The notes below the pieces were generated by a model. That model was not told the DNA's origin. It saw nothing but the letters and a program-made list of their open reading frames with translations, and did not search any database. A DNA stretch of 49,661 nt from Methylocapsa palsarum (lineage in GTDB: Bacteria > Pseudomonadota > Alphaproteobacteria > Rhizobiales > Beijerinckiaceae), in NCBI RefSeq assembly GCF_900114285.1, contig NZ_FOSN01000019.1:1-49661 (forward strand), in the 5' to 3' direction. A program made the translations under genes and the position numbers. Positions 42,392 through 49,661 of this stretch are shown here, piece after piece; within the stretch, counting starts at the first letter, position 1, and the number at the start of each line of letters is the position of its first letter.

Positions 42392-44125
42392 TCAGAAGCG
42401 TTTGATCGGGATATTGTGTTTGCGAAGCGCATAACCGATCTGGCGGGTCGTAAGATTGAGAATGCGCGCGGCCTTGGCCTGCACCCAGCCGGCCCTCTCC
42501 ATCGCGTCAAGCAATTGGTCGCGATCGAGTTGGCCGGCCTGATTCGCGGGTGAATCAAGCCGCGGCGGCGGGCTTGGTATTTTTCGCGACGGACCCCGCT
42601 CATCGCCCGGACGCATCCGGGGAACGGATTTGTCGGACTCGACCGGAACGAACGACCGATTCCAGAGGGTCGAGGACAGGCACTCGTCGTGACGGCACGC
42701 GAAATCGTTGGCGACGATTTTGTCATCCTTTGCGAGGGTCGCCGTCCGGCGCACGCAATTCTCAAGCTCGCGAACGTTTCCGGGGAAATAGCAGCCCTGC
42801 AGAACGCCGCTCGCGGACGGGGTCAGGGAATGATGCGTCCCATGCTCTTCGTTGAAGCGCCTCAGGAATTCGTTGGCCAGCAACAGAATATCTTCGGGTC
42901 GGTTGCGAAGCGGCGGCAATGAAATGGAGACGACATTGATGCGGTAATAAAGGTCGGCGCGGAATTCGCCTTTCGAGACCGCCTCTTCCAGGTTCTTGTT
43001 GGTGGCGGCGACGAGCCTGACGTCCACCTTCAACGTCCGCATGCCGCCAACGCGTTCGAACTCGCCTTCTTGTAGAACGCGCAGAAGCTTGGCCTGGAAC
43101 GAAGCCGAAATTTCGCCGATCTCGTCAAGGAACAAGGTGCCCTGGTCGGCAAGCTCAAAGCGGCCTTTGCGGAGCGCCAAAGCGCCGGTAAAGGCGCCCT
43201 TTTCGTGCCCGAAAAGTTCCGATTCCAGCACGGATTCCGGCAACGCGGCGCAATTGAGCTTGACGAAGGGCGCTTTGTTTCGGGGCGAAAGGTCGTGCGC
43301 CGCGCGCGCGAACAGCTCCTTGCCGGTGCCAGACTCGCCGCGAAGCAGAATCGTGGAATTCGTGCGCGCGACGATAGCGATCTTGTCAAGCACCGCATGG
43401 AGCGCGTCGCTTTCCCCGAGGATACTCCTGGCGCGCAGGCCCCGCGCCGCCGGGCTGACCTCCGAGAGCTCCTTCGCGAGGCGGTGCTGCTCGGATATGA
43501 GACGTTCGCGATCGCGCGCGACCACCCGGTGCAGGCGCAGGGTCTGTCCGACCATATTGGCGGTCATGACGAGAAACCGGACGTCTCCGTCAAAACGAAC
43601 TTCGGCTCCGCCATCCCATATCCGATCGGTCGTCAGGGCGCCGACGACGCGATCGCCCTCCTTGATGGGGACGCCGACAAAACAGACTTTGACGCCGGGC
43701 TTGAGGTCCTGCTCCGCGGACCAACCGCCGAAGACCGGGTTCGTCGCCACGTCTTCGATCACCACGGGCATTTTCGTCGTCACGATCTGACCAATCACCC
43801 GTTCCGGGATCTTGTCGAACCGGGTTTTGTCCGCGTCTTCGGTCCAGTTCGAGCCAACGACCATGGTGGGGGCGCCATGCTCGTCGAGCAGCCCAATCGC
43901 TCCGTGGCGCATGTCGAGAAAACTCGACAGGACCTTGAGAACATTGGACAAGGTCGTCTCCAACCGCGCCGGGGCGGCGAGAATCTTCGAGATCTCATAA
44001 ACGCCGTGCAGCGAGATCTCGGCGAAATTCGCGAACCTCTGGCCGCGCGGATTTTGAAGGTCGGACGATTGCCCGTCTTGAGCGGCGCGGGGTTCCGCCT
44101 CCTGCGACGTTACTGATGCCGGCAT
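42392..44125 (-). CDS. nifA: Nitrogen-fixation sigma-54 activator NifA
   Basis: ATG 44125, behind AAGGGTGG, gives 577 residues; the frame extends to 44251 without domain content. A GAF domain spans about 40-195, and the AAA+ domain has GESGTGKE (263-270), GAFTGA (310-315, sigma-54 contact) and DEIGE (334-338). Cys445, Cys457, Cys477 and Cys482 give the C-X11-C-X19-C-X4-C motif of the oxygen-sensitive NifA class. The C-terminal Fis-type HTH (about 538-572) ends in NIPIKRF. It activates nif promoters with sigma-54 RNA polymerase. No nif structural gene is in the window. The 129-base gap to the OprB gene holds its presumed promoter region, in which I see no sigma-54 box. Confidence 0.96.
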   Translation of the reverse strand: MPASVTSQEAEPRAAQDGQSSDLQNPRGQRFANFAEISLHGVYEISKILAAPARLETTLSNVLKVLSSFLDMRHGAIGLLDEHGAPTMVVGSNWTEDADKTRFDKIPERVIGQIVTTKMPVVIEDVATNPVFGGWSAEQDLKPGVKVCFVGVPIKEGDRVVGALTTDRIWDGGAEVRFDGDVRFLVMTANMVGQTLRLHRVVARDRERLISEQHRLAKELSEVSPAARGLRARSILGESDALHAVLDKIAIVARTNSTILLRGESGTGKELFARAAHDLSPRNKAPFVKLNCAALPESVLESELFGHEKGAFTGALALRKGRFELADQGTLFLDEIGEISASFQAKLLRVLQEGEFERVGGMRTLKVDVRLVAATNKNLEEAVSKGEFRADLYYRINVVSISLPPLRNRPEDILLLANEFLRRFNEEHGTHHSLTPSASGVLQGCYFPGNVRELENCVRRTATLAKDDKIVANDFACRHDECLSSTLWNRSFVPVESDKSVPRMRPGDERGPSRKIPSPPPRLDSPANQAGQLDRDQLLDAMERAGWVQAKAARILNLTTRQIGYALRKHNIPIKRF

Positions 44126-44321
44126 CGTTCCACCCTTCGCATTGGAGAAGGCCGAGCGAAATGCTCTCGTCGATTGAATGAAAAGAAGTGCTTGCGGATC
44201 AGTGTGAGGCAGTGAAACGGCGGCGCAAGGCGTAGTTTGCGGCACTTGCACAGAAGTCGTGCACTCGAACGCAAAGATCCCATCTACGCCTGAGGGTTTT
44301 CCGCGCCAGCGGATCGGCGCG

Positions 44322-45758
44322 TCAAAATCGCATCATGCTCCGGACGCCAAAAACTGCGGCGTTCGGCACGCGTCCGCCCAACGGATCGTTGGGATTGATT
44401 GCGCCGCCGCCGGGGTGGACGACATATTGAAAATCAGGCTGCAGCGTCCAGCCGGGGATGACCTGCGCCTGATAGGTGACCTCCAGGACAAGTTCGTAAT
44501 CGCATGCCGGAAGGCGAGCCCCGTCGTAATACGCCTGGTCGCGATCAAGCTGGCCGACCGCAGGGGAAAGCCGGGAAAAGGCCGCCCCGACGCCGAACGC
44601 GTCGGCGCGCCTTTCAGGCAGAACGCCCGAGAAGATGAGGCCGCCATCGGCGTAGAAATCGATCAGATTGCGATCGGACGGGCTGAATGAAACCCGACCG
44701 AAGACGCCTACCCCTTTCAACGGCTCATCCCCCGGCGCACGCCAGAGCATCTGCTCGACGACCCCGTAAACGCCGGAATCGCCATGCTGGAACTGCGCGG
44801 CGCCGCAGCTCTCCGGATTGGCGAGAGATTGCCCCTCGGCGTCGAAATGATAATCGGCAAAATTGCCGAAATGCGCCCAGATCCCGAACTTGGCGGTTCC
44901 CGCGAGCCCTGTTGAGCCCTTCTCCTGATTATAATTGACCTGAATCTCGCTCATCACCAGGGGCGGGTCCTGAATTCGGAAATTCAACCCGCTCGGATTC
45001 TTGTATTCCTGCAATCCGGTGAAACCCGCTCCGCTCGGGTCACCGTTGTAGATCGCGGCGAGCAGAGCGAGGTCCTCGTTGGGAGTCAGCTTGATCCGCA
45101 CGCCGGGCGTCGTCAGGGGGTATCCGGGGCCGCCGCTCGGCAGATTCGCCGCAGTGATGACGGGCCAGCCGAAGGTTCCGTTGATGAGCATGTCGTCGAA
45201 GGCGCTGACGAAAAATTCGTTGTCGGCGACGAGCTGGCCGACTCGGATCGATCCCCAATCGGAAAATTTCTGTTCGAACCAGAGTTCGTAAAGCCTCGCC
45301 GTGGATCGCGCGTTGATGCTGGAGATATTCGCCAGATTGTAGATATTGTTCGTCGTCAGATCGCGTCCGTTGATTTCATATCCGTTGACGTAAAAGTTGG
45401 CGCCGTTCAACCCGTACGATGCGAGATTTGCATCCAGCGCCATATAGAGGGCGTTGGCGAAATTCGCTCCTTGCTTGACCCCGCCCGTCGGATTGCCGAA
45501 AGCCTCCGCGATATAATCGGCCTGGAGGGTGATCCCGCGGTCGAGCAGCGCCTTCTTCAGCTCGCCCAATCCAGGAATTGTCGGCGCCAGCGACGGCTGA
45601 TCGACGCCGTGTCCCAGCCGATCGGCTTCCTGCGGCGCGAAAAGCGGGACGTTCTGCGCCTGCGCAAAGCCCGCGATCGCAATCGGCGACAGGATCAGCG
45701 CCGCGGCTCCGAAAATCTGCCGCCGCAGTCCCGATCTCAAAATCGCCTGGCGCTGCAT
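44322..45758 (-). CDS. OprB-family carbohydrate-selective porin
   Basis: The 478-residue outer-membrane protein has a signal peptide ending AGFAQAQ and then the OprB pattern: LGELKKALLDRGITLQADYIAEAFGNPTGG, RLYELWFEQKFSDWGSIRVGQLVADNEF and DFYADGGLIFSG. It ends with beta-strands and a C-terminal Phe (SMMRF), the outer-membrane insertion signal. Such porins import sugars by facilitated diffusion and are common in alphaproteobacteria. It lies 196 bases upstream of nifA on the same strand, with a 450-base region in front of it that should carry its promoter. A link with nitrogen fixation is not implied by the sequence. Confidence 0.92.
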   Translation of the reverse strand: MQRQAILRSGLRRQIFGAAALILSPIAIAGFAQAQNVPLFAPQEADRLGHGVDQPSLAPTIPGLGELKKALLDRGITLQADYIAEAFGNPTGGVKQGANFANALYMALDANLASYGLNGANFYVNGYEINGRDLTTNNIYNLANISSINARSTARLYELWFEQKFSDWGSIRVGQLVADNEFFVSAFDDMLINGTFGWPVITAANLPSGGPGYPLTTPGVRIKLTPNEDLALLAAIYNGDPSGAGFTGLQEYKNPSGLNFRIQDPPLVMSEIQVNYNQEKGSTGLAGTAKFGIWAHFGNFADYHFDAEGQSLANPESCGAAQFQHGDSGVYGVVEQMLWRAPGDEPLKGVGVFGRVSFSPSDRNLIDFYADGGLIFSGVLPERRADAFGVGAAFSRLSPAVGQLDRDQAYYDGARLPACDYELVLEVTYQAQVIPGWTLQPDFQYVVHPGGGAINPNDPLGGRVPNAAVFGVRSMMRF

Positions 45759-46212
45759 GAACTCGCCTGCTCCATCTGCATGATCCCTTCGCCTTGAGCG
45801 AAGTCATAATGAACAGGGCCGGCAAAAGGAGTGTGACCGTTACGTGAAAAGCGAGCGAGATCCGGAAAATATCCCGGATATAGCGCTTTTGGCGCAGCAT
45901 TTGATGCGGCGGGCGCGGCCCGCGCCAATCCAGGGACATTTTGTCATCTTCCGGACAGGCTCGACGTAAGGCATGTTATATTTAAATCAATATAGCTTGC
46001 GGCAGGGTTCCGGATCGGATCCCTGCTCGGGCGCGCGTCTAACTCGATGAAAACAATAATTTTTTTAGGAGTCAGGGCGCGGCTCGAAGCTTGCCGCGCC
46101 GGCCGTCCGCCACTATGCTCGGCGTCTCGTTGTCCTGAGTGCGAATTTTGCTACAGCAAGACGGCGTCGGGCGAAACGATTGGCGGCGAACCTCGAACGA
46201 GATGGTCGTACA
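45759..46212. other. Divergent intergenic region without a supported gene
   Basis: This 454-base stretch separates the porin and DUF2478 genes, transcribed away from each other. It contains an AT-rich segment (45975-45995, TTATATTTAAATCAATATA), a possible promoter element, and a hairpin GCAGGG...CCCTGC (46002-46026). I looked for TGGCAC-N5-TTGC sigma-54 boxes and TGT-N10-ACA NifA sites and saw none. Confidence 0.45.
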
Positions 46213-46821
46213 ATGAGCGCAGTGGAATCGATCGACCTTACTTCCCGCATTGCGGCGGTTCGAGGCCTTCGCTTCGAGCCGGCGCAGCCCATTCTTTGGC
46301 AGTTTGCCCAAGACCTCAAGCGCAGGGGATTGCGCGTCGGCGGCGTCGTCGAGTTCTCCCAGTGCGCGAGTGAAGGCGCTTGCAGCCATTTGACGGTTCG
46401 CGACCTGATCTCCGGCGCATCGATCTCGATCTCGCAGGATCTTGGTCCCGGTTCGACCGCCTGCAACCTCGACCCATATGGTCTTGCGCAAGCGTGCGCC
46501 AACGTGGAGCGGGCGATTGGGGACGGCGTCGACGTCGTCGTCCTGAGCAAGTTTGGCAAGCTGGAAGCCGCGCGCGGCGGGCTCTGCGACGCCTTCCGCG
46601 CGGCGATCCTCGCGGGACTTCCCATTATTACGGCTGTTTCAGAGGGGTTGACCGAAGACTGGTCGCGCTTCGCAGGAGCGCTGTCCGATGACGTCGCCCC
46701 GACGATGCAAGCGCTCGACGCCTGGTGGAGCGATTATGGCAAAAGCGACTCGGCATGGACCCCGCCTCTGCCTGTCGGCTTGAGTCCTGCGCGCCATGTT
46801 CAAAGTTGCGATGCTGACTAA
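46213..46821 (+). CDS. DUF2478 family protein
   Basis: ATG 46213 gives 202 residues; a TTG at 46180 would add 11. The N-terminal half has the DUF2478 shape: ILWQFAQDLKRRGLRVGGVVEFSQ, then SHLTVRDLISGASISISQDLG with several Cys. The Cys-rich middle (CASEGACSH, TACNLD) could bind a metal. DVVVLSKFGKLEAARGGLCDAFRAAILAGLPIITAV matches a nucleotide-binding-like strand. In other genomes DUF2478 genes cluster with molybdate transporters and nif genes, which agrees with nifA nearby. Function of the family is not established. It begins a plus-strand run with the GIY-YIG-like and YqeB-like genes. Confidence 0.78.
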   Translation: MSAVESIDLTSRIAAVRGLRFEPAQPILWQFAQDLKRRGLRVGGVVEFSQCASEGACSHLTVRDLISGASISISQDLGPGSTACNLDPYGLAQACANVERAIGDGVDVVVLSKFGKLEAARGGLCDAFRAAILAGLPIITAVSEGLTEDWSRFAGALSDDVAPTMQALDAWWSDYGKSDSAWTPPLPVGLSPARHVQSCDAD

Positions 46822-46893
46822 GACCCACATTCATTCTGGCTGGCTGGTCGTCGGGAGCGGCGGAGAATGCGCCGTCGCTCCGTGGACGCGTCA

Positions 46894-47502
46894 ATGACTG
46901 ATCTGCCGAAGGTCAAGGACCATCTCCTGAGCAGCCGGTTCGGCGCCGATGACCTGCCTCCCGAGGATGGGACGGGCGTATACGCTTTTTTCCTCGCCGG
47001 CTCGACCGTGCTTGCCGGGATGCGCGCCGAACCGCGCGGTCTGATCTATGTCGGCGCGGCGGAGTCCAGCGCGGACGTCCGCGATCAATTCGCCTGCGCC
47101 GATAGCGGATTTTCGACGCTCCGCCGGTCGCTCGGTGCTCTTTTGAAGGAGCAGTTGCGCCTTCGCGCGATCCCGCGCGGGCTGCCGCAGTCAAAAGCCA
47201 CGCGGAACTACCGATTCTGCGACAACAGCGAACTGCGGCTCGCGCTCTGGATGAGGGCCAACTTGCGCTACGGTTTCATCCTCGTCCCGCGCGAGGTCAA
47301 AAGCGTCGCGCGAGCGCTGATCGCAGACCTCGGGCCGCCCCTCAATCTGATTCATTGGCCAAACCCGCAAGGGCCTTATCTACGCGCCTTGCGCGCGATC
47401 TGCCGGGACGAGGCCCACCGCTTCCTCGGATCGCCGGGAAATGATCGCGCCGCCTTACCAGAGTTCGAAGCCGGGACGCCGCGCCTTTTCAGAGGAGACT
47501 AG
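46894..47502 (+). CDS. GIY-YIG-like nuclease-fold protein
   Basis: From ATG 46894 the product is 202 residues; ATG 46867 is an alternative. GTGVYAFFLAGS followed by GLIYVGAAESS reproduces the GIY and YIG strands of the GIY-YIG fold (here GVY...YVG). The expected Arg and Glu of an active endonuclease are not clearly placed, so it may bind rather than cleave nucleic acid. It lies 72 bases after the DUF2478 gene and 4 bases before the tiny ORF at 47507, in the same orientation. The pairing with molybdenum-related genes is unusual. Fold assignment is by motif; function is open. Confidence 0.6.
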   Translation: MTDLPKVKDHLLSSRFGADDLPPEDGTGVYAFFLAGSTVLAGMRAEPRGLIYVGAAESSADVRDQFACADSGFSTLRRSLGALLKEQLRLRAIPRGLPQSKATRNYRFCDNSELRLALWMRANLRYGFILVPREVKSVARALIADLGPPLNLIHWPNPQGPYLRALRAICRDEAHRFLGSPGNDRAALPEFEAGTPRLFRGD

Positions 47503-47506
47503 ACTG

Positions 47507-47578
47507 ATGCGCCAACAGGAGCACGCTTTCGAATCGATCCGATCGCTGTCGGCGTTCACCAGCCGGTTGAAGCCATGA
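47507..47578 (+). CDS. 23-residue leader ORF coupled to the YqeB-like gene
   Basis: ATG 47507 follows GAGGAG (47492-47497) at nine bases, and its TGA at 47576 overlaps the next ATG (47575) as ATGA. The product (MRQQEHAFESIRSLSAFTSR...) has no known family. The YqeB-like gene itself lacks a Shine-Dalgarno, so ribosomes probably reach it through this short frame. This may be a translational-coupling device or a genuine peptide; it cannot be decided from sequence. Confidence 0.45.
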   Translation: MRQQEHAFESIRSLSAFTSRLKP

Positions 47579-48396
47579 ACAAGGATATTTCCGTCCTGGT
47601 CTGCGGGCTCTCCGAAATCGCTTCGGCGATCGCGCGACGGCTTTTTTCTGAAGACTGCGCCGTCGCGATTCACCAGAGCGCGCCGCCCCGCACCCTCCGG
47701 CGCCGAATGGCTTTCGCCGACGCATGGTTCGACGGCGTCGCAACTCTTGACGGGGTCGAGGCGCGGCGCGCCGACGTCAACGGCGAGTTCATCCTCGGCC
47801 TCAGCACCCGGCAGTTCATGCCGCTCCTGACGCAGCCTTTCGTCGACGTGACCGGGCGGTGGCCCTGGGATGTCATCGTCTCGGTTCAGGCCGAGGAAGA
47901 TCTGTCCTTTGAAAATATCGGCGGCCTCGCCAACCTCACATTGGGGCTCGGACCCAACTACGCCGCCGGCGTCAATTGCGATGCGGTCATCGAAACGCAG
48001 GGACCAGATCCTGGCGCCATCGTGCGGAGTGGCCGCGCTCCGGCAAGACATCGGCGCGCGGACGATGAGGGTTCCTCCGGGCGCGGCGTTATCGCTCCGG
48101 CCTCCGGGGTTTTCGCGGCGACGAAATTGATCGGCGCTGTGGTTGAGGCCGGCGAGGCGCTCGGAGCCATCGGCGAAACAATCGTCATCGCTCCGGTGGC
48201 GGGACGGATCAGAGGCATCGTTCGGAAGGGACAGGCCGTCGTCAAGGGGGCCTTGATCGCCGAAATTTCCGCGACCCCCGGAGCGCGGGTCGCGGGCATC
48301 ACCAAACGAAACCGGCTGATCTCGCGCGGCGTCGCCTTCGCCATCGAAATGGAAGCCGGCGGCTGGGAGCCCGTCTTGTTCGACTCGAGGACTTGA
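47575..48396 (+). CDS. YqeB-family (EF2563-type) selenium/molybdenum hydroxylase accessory protein
   Basis: The 273-residue protein begins KDISVLVCGLSEIASAIARRLFSEDCAVAIHQ, a Rossmann-like start typical of YqeB proteins. The segment LGLGPNYAAGVNCDAVIETQG is a family signature, and the C-terminal part (RGVIAPASGVFAATKLIGAVVEAGEALGAIG and APVAGRIRGIVRKGQAVVKGALIAEI) is biotinyl/hammerhead-like. In other bacteria YqeB is coinherited with selenium-dependent molybdenum hydroxylases. No hydroxylase or selenium gene is in the window, so here it may serve a different molybdenum enzyme. It is translationally coupled to a 23-residue leader. Confidence 0.8.
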   Translation: MNKDISVLVCGLSEIASAIARRLFSEDCAVAIHQSAPPRTLRRRMAFADAWFDGVATLDGVEARRADVNGEFILGLSTRQFMPLLTQPFVDVTGRWPWDVIVSVQAEEDLSFENIGGLANLTLGLGPNYAAGVNCDAVIETQGPDPGAIVRSGRAPARHRRADDEGSSGRGVIAPASGVFAATKLIGAVVEAGEALGAIGETIVIAPVAGRIRGIVRKGQAVVKGALIAEISATPGARVAGITKRNRLISRGVAFAIEMEAGGWEPVLFDSRT

Positions 48397-48635
48397 GGGC
48401 TCTTTGCTTCACACATTCGCGCGTTTCGAACCTCGATTTTAGCGACGCCGCCGTACCGGCCGCCGCGCCTGTCGCGCTGAAACAGCAGTCGGGACGCGCC
48501 TTTCCGCACTGGCTGGTTCGGAGTTTGCTTGACGGATGAGAGGACTGCGTCCCATCACCCCGCTGCAATTTCTGGCAGGGGACGACTGCGCAGTGGAACT
48601 TTGCGCAGTCGCATCCCCAGCGGAGCAATGTCTCG
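48397..48635. other. Short gap between convergent genes
   Basis: These 239 bases separate the YqeB-like stop and the stop of the minus-strand beta-helix gene. Open frames crossing it on either strand run into those genes and look like shadows. I see no clear terminator. Confidence 0.4.
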
Positions 48636-49661
48636 TCAGTCCTTGCCGACTATCGTCGCGGTCGAGGTCACCTTTGTCGAGCTCCAGATCGGCATGTCGG
48701 TCATGAAGGTCGATTGGAAGCCGTTGGTGTTCGGCGATGTCGCATTCCAGATCACCGTGGCGGAGTCGCCTCCGGTCAGTTTGTAGTTGACGGGGCAGTT
48801 CACGCAGCTGTCCCCCTGGAACACGGCGCCGAGGATGAGCTTCACCTTCGTCTCGACATAAGGGGCGCCGGCGTATTGATAGGCGAGCCATGCGCCGTAG
48901 CCCGAGGCGAAGGGGAACAAATCAAGCTTGGTGCCGGAGCGCGCCGTCACCTGATTGTTGCGCACCTCCACAGCTTCGACACTACGGCCAAACAGCGTCG
49001 TCTGATTGACCAGCCGGAAAAAGATCTGGATATAGGCGGGGTAATATCCCGACTTGTCGGTGACGATGTTGTTGTTGATCTCGATATTCCGGTAGATGCT
49101 GAATTTCGTTCCGGTCTGGCCAGGTCCAGCCATCCCGCTCTTTTCCTGATCGGGACTGAGATAGATGCCGCCGTTGTCGGTCAGTTTGTTGCCAGTCACC
49201 GACACGTTGAGGAACGTGCCGTCGTACATGGCGACGCCAAAGGGATTGCCGCTCATCATGTTGTTACGGATGATGACATTGAGGTACGACGGCTGCGCGA
49301 TGATGAAACGATCGCCGGCCGCCGGATATATATCCAGGGGCTTATCCAGGTAAAACGTGTTGCCGGTCATTTTGACGATATTGCGCCACTCGCCTCCGCC
49401 CATTCCGTTAACGATGACGAGGACGTGCGGTTTCGTCGAATCATAGTGCCAGGCGTTGGAGCCGCGCGAACTGTCGGTGACGCTGAGCGCCTGGGCCGCC
49501 GTCACCGAGCCGCTGTCTTCGCGGTCGTGTGCGTTGCCAGCCTCGCTCAATATCGTTTCGCCATCGTTCCAGTTGTATTTGATGACGCCGTCCGCCGTGT
49601 CGAAAATGTTGTTCTGGATGACCGAATTGGTCCCGAAATCGGCGGCGATCTGACGTCCCGG
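48636..49661 (-). CDS. Right-handed parallel beta-helix repeat protein, 5' end beyond window
   Basis: The frame stays open to the window edge, so only the C-terminal 341 residues are seen. Asn-rich coils of the type VIQNNIFDTADGV, VIIRNNMMSGN, VSVTGNKLTDNGG, IEINNNIVTDKSG and VEVRNNQVTARS repeat about every 22-40 residues, the Asn-ladder pattern of pectate-lyase-like and NosD-type beta-helix proteins. A C-terminal domain follows (about the last 90 residues) with CVNCP and a final ATIVGKD. It is probably an exported polysaccharide lyase, epimerase or surface structure; without its N-terminus no catalytic class can be chosen. Confidence 0.8.
   Translation of the reverse strand, partial: PGRQIAADFGTNSVIQNNIFDTADGVIKYNWNDGETILSEAGNAHDREDSGSVTAAQALSVTDSSRGSNAWHYDSTKPHVLVIVNGMGGGEWRNIVKMTGNTFYLDKPLDIYPAAGDRFIIAQPSYLNVIIRNNMMSGNPFGVAMYDGTFLNVSVTGNKLTDNGGIYLSPDQEKSGMAGPGQTGTKFSIYRNIEINNNIVTDKSGYYPAYIQIFFRLVNQTTLFGRSVEAVEVRNNQVTARSGTKLDLFPFASGYGAWLAYQYAGAPYVETKVKLILGAVFQGDSCVNCPVNYKLTGGDSATVIWNATSPNTNGFQSTFMTDMPIWSSTKVTSTATIVGKD

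Noticed and set aside
45759-46212. Possible sigma-54 or NifA-controlled promoter
   Set aside because: No GG-N10-GC element with proper -24/-12 sequence and no TGT-N10-ACA pair was seen.

Overview
The window is GC-rich (about 60% by eye) and reads as the chromosome of a nitrogen-fixing, exopolysaccharide-producing alphaproteobacterium. The evidence is a NifA with the full cysteine motif, a phasin (polyhydroxyalkanoate granules), an OprB-type sugar porin, and a SqrR/BigR-type sulfide-responsive regulator beside a sulfide:quinone oxidoreductase. Rhizobiales (Beijerinckiaceae/Methylocystaceae-like) is my best guess; this is inference, since no rRNA or tRNA gene is present.

Layout. 0.4-2.6 kb: an orphan multi-PAS histidine kinase with a receiver-like domain lacking the phospho-acceptor. 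3.2-30.1 kb: a surface polysaccharide locus. Its core is a seven-gene minus-strand operon (14777 down to 8141) carrying two sugar aminotransferases, a Gfo/Idh dehydrogenase, an epimerase, two left-handed beta-helix acyltransferases and a GT2 glycosyltransferase. Around it lie a WecG/TagA glycosyltransferase, a polymerase/ligase-like membrane protein, a Wzz/BY-kinase co-polymerase, two GT4 enzymes, a Wzx flippase and another GT2. The locus is flanked by secreted proteins: a 1361-residue dimethylformamidase-like protein with three DUF4082 modules, a DUF4082/TIM-barrel hydrolase candidate and a GH16 glycanase. A near-palindromic motif around AAATGGGTGAG recurs in three intergenic regions of this locus and is a candidate shared operator.

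30.2-32.3 kb: an AT-rich non-coding block, a frameshifted remnant of a glycogen-debranching-like gene, a 37-residue membrane peptide and a DUF938 methyltransferase-like gene. 32.4-39.3 kb: a minus-strand sulfide unit (ArsR-family repressor, DUF2892, SQR, DUF2892) divergent from an RND efflux operon (adaptor, pump, AhpD-like protein), with a clear inverted repeat and promoter between them. 39.5-42.2 kb: a secreted hypothetical protein, a lytic transglycosylase, a palindromic repeat and a phasin with a terminator.

42.4-48.4 kb: nifA, an OprB porin, and a plus-strand group of DUF2478, GIY-YIG-like and YqeB-like genes that points to molybdenum-enzyme accessory functions. The window ends inside a minus-strand parallel beta-helix gene.

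Several genes appear to start at TTG behind good Shine-Dalgarno sequences, so some starts here differ from the first ATG. Family assignments were made by reading motifs, without database searches.
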